Assembly: GCA_013365365.1 (NCBI GenBank)
Contig: JABVXU010000766.1
Span: 1-21,783, forward strand
Source: Cruorifilaria tuberocauda
Taxonomy: Eukaryota > Nematoda > Chromadorea > Rhabditida > Onchocercidae
Reading direction: 5' to 3'
Length of the DNA stretch: 21,783 bases
Shown one piece after another: positions 1 to 10,300 of the stretch. The translations under genes were made by a program, and so were the position numbers. How positions within the stretch are numbered: position 1 is the stretch's first letter; each line of letters starts with the position of its first letter. The notes below the pieces were generated by a model. That model saw nothing but the letters and a program-made list of their open reading frames with translations, was not told the DNA's origin and ran no database searches.

Positions 1-31
<31 letters not shown>

Positions 32-33
32 GA
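1..33. repeat. (AAT)n microsatellite
   Basis: Nearly uninterrupted AAT trinucleotide repeat at the very start of the window; it may continue beyond the left edge. Confidence 0.85.
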
Positions 34-779
34 CAATAATGATAACGAATAAGAAGAATATCATTTAAAATCAATATATAATATGATTTAAAAATATCAT
101 TTAAAATCAATATATATCTATAAATGCATTTATAAAGTAATCGATAAATATTTTAAATTTAAACAACTATTTGGAAATTTTCCTTTCACACTCTTTGTTT
201 TCGGTGCATTGATTATATTAGTTAAAAATGATAAAATGAATGATAAAAACTGTTATCAATAAAATCCTTCTTTTTTTTTTTTGTTCGTGAAAGAGCAAAT
301 AATTCATAGCAAACAATTGTGAAACTAAAATTAAAATTGCCCATATTTTCAAATCATACTAGAGAGTTTATTCGATTGTATCGTTAGTGATTAAATGATA
401 ATTTATTCGATCATCCGTTAATATGTATAGCAGAAATTTTTTGTACTTTTCTTTTTTTTTTCTACAATCATTATAACTGACCAATTAGAAAACGAAAATG
501 AAAAAAAAAACAATATAATTGCTTCAATTATGAGAATTATTTTCAAGTTATTTTTAATATTAATCAATTTTTATCTTTTTCCTATTCTTCAGAATAGATT
601 AATAGAAAAAAAAATGTTCTATACATTTGAATTCTTTCAGTAAAAATTAATAATCTACTCGATCATTAATGTTACTGTTTATTGTTACTATCATTATTAA
701 TGATTATTATCATTGTCCACCATTACTGTTATTACTAATTTTTACTAATCTTATTATTACTACTTATTGCTACTATCAG

Positions 780-1050
780 TATTATTAATTCCTGTCATTA
801 ATTATTATAATAATTATTTATTATTACTATTATTATTATTATTATTATTATTATCATTATCATTAATCATTGTTATTAATTATTAATATCAATAATTATT
901 TATTATTATTACTATTATTATTAATCATTGTTATTAATTATTATTAATAATTATTATGATTATTATCATCACTATTATTATTATTATTATTACTGATCAT
1001 TGTTATTGATTATTATTAGATTATCATTATTACTATTATTACCATATTGC
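780..1050. repeat. Imperfect (ATT)n / TTA-rich low-complexity block
   Basis: Long run of TTA/ATT units interrupted by ATC and CATTG words. A longer phrase containing TAATCATTGTTATTAATTATTAAT occurs twice in close to identical form (near 862-890 and 920-950), so the block has grown by duplicating segments as well as by slippage. The short open frames that cross or abut it are products of the composition. Confidence 0.8.
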
Positions 1051-2149
1051 ATTGGTTATCAATATTAATGTTATAATGATTAATATCGTTCTAGGATTAA
1101 TTTTGCTCTTAAAATTGCTGACATCATTGAAAAAAGTGCATTATTTTTTCTCTCTCTTTCTCTCTCTTTTTTTTTTCAACGAAAAAATTTTAATTTCCTC
1201 TTTCAGTAACTGCATCAAAGCTTTTAAAATTATTTTCATTGAATTTTTTTCCCCGTTATGTTCAATTAACTTTTCTTGTTCGATCAATAAGATCATCATC
1301 ATCTGTACAATTTTGTTGAGAATACACCATAGAACTAATACGACATTTTGTGCCACTCGTTAATTAACATTTAGAAGATGCATACTGTTTATTCCACCGG
1401 ATCATTTTATTTTTAGCAATTATTCCCGATGAAAAAAATCGATAAATTTTCATGTTTATCAATTAATCATTCCTAAATCTTAATTGTTATTTTTCATGGA
1501 AAAGCTTGTATAATAAGAAATGATTAAGAGAAATGATATTTTAAATGAAAATTACGAAGTCAAAAATTACTATAGAATGATTAAATGAGTGGAAATGATG
1601 AGGCAAAGAGAGAAAGAAAGAGATAAAAGGGAAAATAGTAGAAGAAGGAAATGAATAGTGATTAAATAAATGACCATAAAAATAATCACTATCAATATCA
1701 TTGATTATCATGTATACCTCTCTATCTATCACTGATAAATGATGTTGCAAACAATTTTTTAAAAGATTTCATCCATTTTGACATAAATAAAAGTGTAGTA
1801 TTGCCGAACAGTAAAGTTTTCCATTGTCATTTATAATCATTTCCTTTTTTTTTTTGTTTTTCAAAAAAAAGAAAGGGAAGCTATTTCAGACATTTAATAA
1901 TTTTAGCATTTTTTTTCTTCTTGAAATTTTTTTTTTAAATAGTAATTTTTGAAAATGTTAGAAATTGATAGCGAAAAGTTTTTAATTTGATATCGGATAA
2001 TATTTCAATATGTATTCTAAGTAAAATTCAATAATAAAGATATCTGTGACCTAAAAGATAGGATAATATTACATACACATACACATATATACATGAACAG
2101 TTAATTGCTATTGATATTATTCTAATTAGAGATAATTTTAAGCAAATAA

Positions 2150-2560
2150 AAAACGAGATTTACGTGACCTGGAAAATAGTATAGTATGACAAATTATAAA
2201 AAAACGAGATTTAGGGGAAAATAGAATAATATCACAAAATTATAAGAAATAAGATTACGAAATAGAATAATATTATAAATTATAAGAAATGACATTTACG
2301 TAACTCAAGAATTAATATCACAAATTATGAGGAACGTGATCTGCGTGACCTGGAAAAGAAAACGTTATAAATTATAAAAAACGAGATTAGATTTACGTAG
2401 CATAGAAGATGAAAATGATATGACAAATTGTAAGAAACCTCATTTACGTGATCTGGAAAAGAAAACGTGATAAATTATAAAAAACGAAATTAGATTTACG
2501 TAACATAGAAATGAAAATGATACGACAAACTGTAAGAAACCTGATTTACGTGACCTGAAA
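2150..2560. repeat. Tandem repeat, about 103-bp higher-order unit
   Basis: The words GATTTACGTGACCTGGAAAA, AAATTATAAAAAACGAGATT and GACAAATTGTAAGAAACCT recur through the block. From 2345 to 2550 there are two adjacent copies that start at GTGACCTGG (2345) and GTGATCTGG (2448), with the next start at 2550, giving periods of 103 and 102 bp. Upstream (2150-2340) the same words recur at about 50-60 bp in a more diverged form. This looks like a small satellite built from a half-size monomer. No coding frame runs through it. Confidence 0.8.
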
Positions 2561-3299
2561 AATAGAATAATAACATATATGTATACATACAAAATTATTA
2601 CTATTAAAAAATTAATTCTTACTATTATCAATTAGAAATTAAATTGATATTTCAAATGACCTGAAATAAATGACTTTCAGTGATAGATTACACTTATCAT
2701 TCAGTTATATGTTAAGCTATCTTATCAGTGATAAGCAATGAAAAATTAGTACTGGATACAAAGCTGCAATAATCGGATAGTCTCATCAGTTGTTTAAAAA
2801 GAAATTATTATCGTAGTGAAGAGATGGTTAGGCATTGGCTAGATGCCAGATACACCTGACTAACAAATAGCAATTATTGATCCTGAAATTGGCATCGGTT
2901 TTTTTTTTTTTGATCACTGTACTTAGCGCAATTGATTGATTCAATTATGTTAGCTAAGCTAAAAATATTAGCTAAACTTGTAACAACCTGATATTCATTA
3001 ATTAAGATTATTAATGAGAAATTTTTTTTTAATTATTTTAAATTTTTGTAAAATTTCAAGAAATAATTATTTAATGCATGTGCATATTTAGTTGCGTAAA
3101 TTTAACATTTATCATTTTGAAATATGTATTATCTTATTCGATAATAAGGAAAACAAATGTATTTTATGGCATTTCGAAATTGCAGAACGAAATCATGTTT
3201 ATATTTATCCGTTACTGGAAAATGAACATTTATCACATTTATCAGTAGTTTCTCATATTTATCAGTGGTAGAATATTGACCAGTGGAGATTATTTCATA

Positions 3300-3393
3300 T
3301 AGTAGATTACTTCATGAAGTAATCAATTAAAAAAAATCATGAAATAATCAATTAAAAACATCGTAGTAGATTATTTCATGAAGTAATCAATTA
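3300..3393. repeat. Duplicated 20-bp palindrome
   Basis: GATTACTTCATGAAGTAATC at 3305-3324 is its own reverse complement. A copy with one changed base lies at 3369-3388, embedded in a longer direct repeat (TAGTAGATTA...AATCAATTA). A half copy (TCATGAAATAATCAATTA) lies between them. Confidence 0.85.
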
Positions 3394-4020
3394 TGAATAA
3401 TAAGCTATCAGAAAAGTTTTATTTTAAATGAATGGATTGATTTTTTGTGTTTTCAAAAATTATCTGTTAATATTTCCATAATTTTCAATCTGTAATACCA
3501 GTAACGATACAATTTGATGTAGAGTACGCTTTTTACGCTATCGACGTGATGTAAAGAAGCTCGGAATATGACGTTCCACGTTTCATATCTCTTATTGATT
3601 GATATTTATTTGAGAAGAGATTAATGGTACTAATTGTCCTGCTTGTATTTAAATATCGATTCGCTAAACAATTCGTTTTTTTTTTTCTGCACACTTCAAT
3701 TCGATTCGAATCCTTTCTAGTACAATTATACACTGTAAATGGTTAACTGGAATGGTTGGAAAAAGGCTGCCATTGCGTATAATGAAAAAATATAGCGTTT
3801 TCCATGAATGATCACGTAGTGTTGAGTATTTCGTTGTTCGATAACTGATTATTACAAGCAATTTCTATTCCATTCAAAATTATATTCCTGTTATATGGCT
3901 TGATATTTCAAGTGTTTTCTAATAAATTGGATAAATGAATGATTAAAGCTGCCAGAGGAACTCAATTATTTCTTATCAGTATTTTAATATAGATATATAA
4001 TCATGATATTTATCTGATTT

Positions 4021-4028
4021 ATTTTCAG
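4021..4028 (+). promoter_or_regulatory. Candidate splice acceptor (possibly spliced-leader trans-splice site) upstream of the first gene
   Basis: TGATTTATTTTCAG ends at 4028, about 117 nt before the chosen ATG at 4146, and fits the nematode TTTTCAG acceptor. No upstream coding exon was found that would need it, so spliced-leader addition, or cis-splicing of a 5' UTR exon, are both possible. Weaker acceptors end at 4079 (TTTTTAG) and 4090 (TTTCGCAG). Confidence 0.35.
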
Positions 4029-4145
4029 GAATGACGCATATTTAAAAAAATATTCATCCAATTGATGCTGGATTTTTAGCTGTTTCGCAGCATATTTCGT
4101 TTTTTTTTTTTGTTTTCAACTAATTACTCGTGCGATTGATTGGTA

Positions 4146-4274
4146 ATGACTGATCAAGCAGCTATTATTTCTGATACCACTTGTAAACAGCAACAGCAGG
4201 AGATACTACAGCAGCAACAGCAAGAAATACTGCAGCACCAGCAGCAACAATCACAGCAGCAACAGCTGTTGCAA

Positions 4275-4318
<44 letters not shown>

Positions 4319-7300
4319 ACAACAACAACAACAACAGCAACAACAACAGCAACAACAACAACAACAACAACAACAATCGCATGATCATCACGTGGAAAAT
4401 TATCATGCATCACCTATCGATAGCATACAGAAAGATGAGAAGGGTATAATTTTTGTTGTCAGATTTATGATCTGTGATTAATTTACTTAGTATTAGTGAT
4501 ATTTTTTTTTGTTTGTTGGTTTTTTTCATTTTAAAATTTATTCCACTTCTAAATGATTGTTTGTTTGATAAGCGAGCAGATAGCGATGATTGTTATCTAA
4601 GTTTCTTTACTCATATGCCTTTCGTTTGTTTAGAAGTTATAGAGAGCAATGATTAATTATTTGAAAGATTTTTTTTCTTCCTTATTATTTAATACTAATA
4701 AGCGAATTTTAGTGCTTCGTAAATTTGACAAAAATATGACTGTTGAATTTTTTTTTTAGTAAGTGATATATTTATTAAACGAATATTATTTGAATAGTTA
4801 TAAATAATTATTTTAATAGAGGCAACTTTTCTCTTTATATGATTTCCTTATTCATTAGAAAATTGGAGAAATTGAAATCATTATCAAAATTCAATAAAAA
4901 AGCTTTAGAAAGCTTTTTATGACAGTATTTCTGGGTTTTTTGAAAAGTTCTCAAGCTGAAATGGAAAAAATCAAAATTTGTAAAAATTTTTCCAAATTTA
5001 GTGTTACGATTATCAATTTTCAGGTTATACGGTCGTTCCAGCGAGTGTTAGCTTTCGTGGTGTAAGCATGAAATTAGACCTGAAAATTGACCAGAAAACA
5101 TTGGCAGCTGCAACAAATTTCTCGAAAGTCGTAGAGGAAGCCGTTTCCACTCATCTTTCATCGTCGGTTATACCGGTAGAAAACGATGAAGTGGACAGTT
5201 CACTGTTAGCCCATATTCCGCCTACATCTACAACTACTGCTCAACCTTACCATTCAGTTTCCTCATTTACAGTTTTGGAACCTGCTAATAGTACCAAGGA
5301 ATCACCCATCTGCGATAGTTCCGTCGAGAGTAGTACTGCACTTTTGGTGAGAATTTTGGTCCGCTTTATGCACGATTTTCAAGATTTCAGTTATCAAAAA
5401 TCTGCAACTATGATGTTTAGTATAGATTACTAATGATTTAGTGCATTCATAATTTTGTTTATAGTCTCCACTCTTCAGTTATTCTTCCGTTAAGCTTACA
5501 CTTCAGTTTCTATTTTTCTTTTTCTTTCCTTTTTTTGGAGAAATAGCTTGGCAGCTTCGCTAGCCTTTTATAGCGAAGCATGCACTGCAGTGATTTAATG
5601 GGTCATTTTTAAACTGAAATTCGAAAGAATCACTTGAACTTTCTTGTAAAAGTGTGCTTCTCACCTCTTATTTCAGTTTCTGTTTTAAAACTAATTTAGG
5701 ATAGTTTTTTAATTCCACCGCTGCAGTTGACGGATAAAGTTTAACAAGAATTTTATTATTTGCTTTTATACTCATTCAGGATCGGTGGTATTATTCATGC
5801 ATTTTGCTTATATCCTGTTTGAGTAGTCTTAATATCGTAGTGAAGTTGCCGATTGTATTACTGGTTACTCCCTAAAAGACAGGAATTCATTTTATCCCGT
5901 CTGAAATATAAGGTCGGGTGGAATAAACTGAAATCATCAGTACACGATAATTCGAGAATGACTATGCAGTTATGAAATGGGTTTGATTCAGTAAAAACAA
6001 CTCGATTCAATGTATTCCACTATATTTCGGTAAGAATCAACGTGATACTCGTGACGTTCTATATTTGTTCTAAATTTCGATATTATTTTCTTTAAATTTC
6101 AGAGTAGAAATGAGTTATGTGAGCAAGTAAACGAAGTATGTAGTTCTACTGTGGATGCGAGTCCATTTTGCGATACTGCTTGCTCGCCTATACAACTCGA
6201 ATTGCAAACAAAATTCCCACATGGTATCGCGAATAGCTACATGAAATCTCCAGACGATACACCTCCTGCTTCGTCGGAGGAACAGAATAGTTAGTAAAAA
6301 TATTGCTTATCCCAAGAATATATTGAACCTTGTAGTTTTAAATGTACTGAATGTTAGTCTTGAAGTGTTGTTTTTTCCAAACAATATATGACTGCATTTC
6401 ATATATTTTGAATTATTTCCCTTTTGATCATTCCTTTCTTTTTTTCCTCAGGAAGATATTTCCGTCGTCACATTCTTTGAATGTGAAATTAATTTAGGAA
6501 TTGCATCGCATTCGTTAGTCAAAGAAGAATTGACCAACTTAGTGGTCAGTACTGCTGCACCGGAGAACATCTATCTTACGCCATGTGCGTCAACATCATC
6601 AGCTGAAATAGATGCTCCTGCGTATTCACCACTAGTGGCTAAAAGACGAAAGGAGAAGTCAACTACAGCATCTCATCTTTGTGAACAGATTGATCCAGAA
6701 AAGGGACAGGTTTGTTTTTTATTCATTTTTTGTTCGAATGTTCAAAAAGATTTGAAAAAAGGAATTCATTTTTTGTTATGTTTTATTAAACTATTTTCAG
6801 TGTCGACAGCGAGCTATTGTAAATTATCGTTACTGTATTCGTCATATACTTCTCGATCCAGAAGCACCTTATATACAATGTCAACATCAGCGTAAGCCGA
6901 AAAGTGCCTTTTTCTATTGTTTTGCTCTTTGTTGAATGCTTAGTGTTTCACGGCGTATATCTTAGAAATTTGACCATGAGTTATCAAAGCATAGTTCGGT
7001 TTTTAGGCAAAAGAGATACCAATTTGCTTTGTACGAATGCAGTGCGAAAAGACAAAGGAACGATTTACTGCAGTACTCATTTGATCATGAATGGATTAAT
7101 GGAACCAAGAAAAAAGAAAGCGAAAACAGGTGCAGTGATTGTTGAAAGTACGGAACTTACTTCTTGTAATAGCAATGTTTGGAATCGGTCCGCTGTCATT
7201 GGAAAGTCGAATCTTACAACTGCATTGTCACCAGCATTAGTGGATACATACGAAGAGATGAACTGTATGTGTTTTATTTTGAAATTTGGGATATTTAAAT

Positions 7301-10300
7301 TGATGACCTCTGCTGGCTGATTGAAGAGGAGGCGAACAGTTGTTCCGTGTGACCAGGTGTCTCCATCACATAATAATTGTAGGAATGATAATTACGCTGA
7401 CATTTCAGTGAGTCGTTAGCATACAATATGATTAATGTAACTTATTAAGCAACCATTCTGGGTTATCAGACGTAATTATCATAACGTTACTGAACTAAAA
7501 TTTAATTAATTTTTATTCAAATTTATTGAAGGTACGTCTCGCTCAATAGAACAAACTTGTATAAGAAGTGATGGTACTGTCTACAATAATGTCTTGAATA
7601 GTGCCGTTATAGCGGTTGATTCAGTAACCAATAAACGTACAGTGTATCATTTTTCGAAAACATCAATAGCCAATACTTTACCCATGGAGGGATGTATCGT
7701 TCCCGTGGCTACAGAATCAAGGAATGAAGTCACAGCGGCTTATGATAGTGGTATATCGGTTGAAGATGACGAATATAATGGACTAATACCAAAATTACCT
7801 GTACATAAAACAATTATGCCTCTTCCTGTTACATCATCTTACGGCGAAATACGATCAACTTATGAATGTCCCATGCAAGCAACAACTAGCCAGGTGGTAA
7901 GTAATGACTGTATAAGTTATGATTTTAATCAAGATGGAACAATTAAATTACGGTAGTATTTATCAGATTTCTTTTATCTTTTCTTTGCTTTGAGGAATAA
8001 TTGAATTATATTGATATATATATATATATATGGATTCTGCTTTTCCTTATTAGTTAAGCTGTTTTGTTGGTGCCATATTTGTTGCAAACGAAGGTATCTC
8101 GCGCATTTGTGAACGAATTATATGAACTTTTGAAATATATTATATTGAATGCTGGCTCTTGTTTTCGCTTCATATATATGAATCCAAAATAAAACACGCT
8201 GTTTTAAAAAGCACAAATGGAGCGTTTGGGCGCTATAGCTGTAGAGTATGTTTAAGTAATAGGTAATTTTTTCGGTATTTTACGTCAAGTTTTAGTGATT
8301 TAAAAAAGTTTTTTTCAGGTTCGTCGAAATCTACCTCAGTTATATCCTCGCACCGCTACTCAGGTGGTCACACCAGCTGTTATCAAAACGCGTGATAGTG
8401 TACAAGTTCCATGCGACCAGTCAGCAATTATGAAACAGCGCGTTACTGCCAATCTCAGCAAACAACATCCACAGCTCGCAGCAAAACTCCTTCAGGTTCA
8501 GTCACATTTCAAGAGAAGCGAACAGTGGGAAATTGACATAATTGTTATAGTTAATGATTTAACGAAACAAATAAGGAACCTTGTAGATAACGTTGTATTT
8601 TCATAGTTCTAACTTTTATTGTAGTGAATTATGCAAAAGAATTAGTAAAGTCGTATTTGAATCTTATTTACAGGCTCCATCGTCTACAACAGGACAAAAT
8701 GTTGTATCACCGTTATCGAGTGCTCCAATACGCTCGAATTTTGCAAAAAGTATCATTCCACCGTCATTATTGGTTTCCGAACCCCGTAATTTGCTACCTT
8801 CCTCAGCGCCTCGTCTAACTTCTTATGTGGAGCCCCCTCGTTTTTATAGAACACCTGAAGATGATAAAATTAAGTCAAATACGAAGCAGGAAAAAGACGA
8901 TGTACCACAGAAGGTTAAATTTTTTTTAATAACATAAATCTTATGAAATGAAATATCGTTTATTGTGAAATAATTCTCTGAAACATATTAGTGAAATTGG
9001 AATGGGAAACCGAGAAAAGAAAAAGCGATGATGTTCAGAAAGAGCGAACTAGAAGAAATTTTGGTGCTGCTCGCTTATGCGATCAGATATTTTTGGATGT
9101 CATTTTGATGCACCAATATTTGGATCTAAATTATGATCAAGATCCAGAAATTGTCTATTTCTTTCATAAAAATAGGAATCCATAGATCAAATAAGTGTTT
9201 ATTCCAACTTCAAAAATTCTGTTGCTTCAGCCAAAAGTCATACAATTAAAACAGAAGCGCAGGCGAATGAAGATGACGGGGATTTACCGAAAAATACCTC
9301 AAGTTGACCAGATGTGCAGAGTTTTAGAGGATCAGGATTTCGATCGAACCGATCTTTTTCCTCGTGGTTAGTTTTCTCTTGCATTTGTGTGGGGTTTATT
9401 TTTATTTTTAGCAAATTTCTGCAGCAATAATCTGTTCAGTTTTTATCCAACAATTTTGTTCTGAAAAACACTGAGCAACTTGAAATAAAGGAAAATCAAA
9501 GCCGTCTACATTTAGTTAATAAAATTTTTACAGGACTTGAACCGTCAGATGATGAGGATGAAGAAAATGATTATCTTGATCTTAGATGGTCTGAAATGGC
9601 CTGCAATGCGGTTTCAGATCCTGCGCCTCAGGGAGCATTGCAAGTCTATTTAGTAAAAAAACAGATAAGGTGTCATAGTAATATTATGATAGAGAAATTA
9701 ATAGTATAGGAAGACTTAGGATAATTTTTGGCATATTTTTATACTTGATTACAAGGATTATAATGTCTGTAATTGACATCTGCAATTATACAATGTAACA
9801 TTATTGACTTGTTTTAATTTTTGAAATCTTTTTCATTTCATTTGCTGTTAAAATGATTTCTCTGCAGTTCTTATTGTTCGTTATTTTTGAAGATTGGATA
9901 AGAATGCATTGATGAAAGAAGCTGTTACGAATGCTCCGATAATGCATGCCTGTAAACAGTATCCGAATAGTGTCGGCGCGGCACTAGCTGATCGTGCATC
10001 CAATTATGGGACTGCAACGAGTGCTGTATCCAGTCAAAAAAGGTTCACATTTTTTTATATAATTATAGCTAGAATTTGGTTTCTATAATTATGCAGTTTG
10101 GTCGTGTTGTAGAACCTGGAATAACTTCTAAGTTTTTGCCGCAAAATGACATTACTGAATCGGATTTTTTGCAATAGAACAGTTCTTTTGTTTTCAAGCT
10201 TCACCAAAAATGTACGGTTAGGACAGTTTTGTGGTTTTTTCTTTAGTTGTATAGTTAAATTTTTTTAGTAGCTTTTTTTCTTTTTTAGATGCACTATTAC

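Larger units (their letters stand above)
1..4020. other. Intergenic AT-rich region, no supported gene
   Basis: I see no gene here on either strand. The open frames at 1052-1363, 1541-1750, 2440-2631 and 3533-3861 translate to low-complexity, compositionally biased peptides, have no recognisable domain, and do not join by splice signals to longer frames. The stretch holds trinucleotide repeats at its start and at 780-1050, a tandem repeat near 2150-2560, a duplicated palindrome near 3300-3390, and many homopolymer T or A tracts. The promoter of the gene that starts at 4146 probably lies in its last part, but I cannot place it. Confidence 0.7.

Noticed and set aside
1052..1363. Open frame encoding a hydrophobic 103-residue peptide (and the overlapping minus-strand frame 1141-1356)
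   Set aside because: Phe/Leu/Ile-rich from T-rich DNA, no domain, no splice signals linking it to other coding sequence.
4165..4413. Antisense open frame of Val/Ala-rich protein
   Set aside because: It is the reverse complement of the CAA/CAG glutamine repeat; the repeat keeps this frame open automatically.
6904..7006. Extending the 6904-7320 frame upstream as coding ([12 protein letters not shown]...)
   Set aside because: This part is intron: splicing C|GTAAGC at 6892 to TTTTTAG ending at 7006 rebuilds the first C3Hc3H module exactly.
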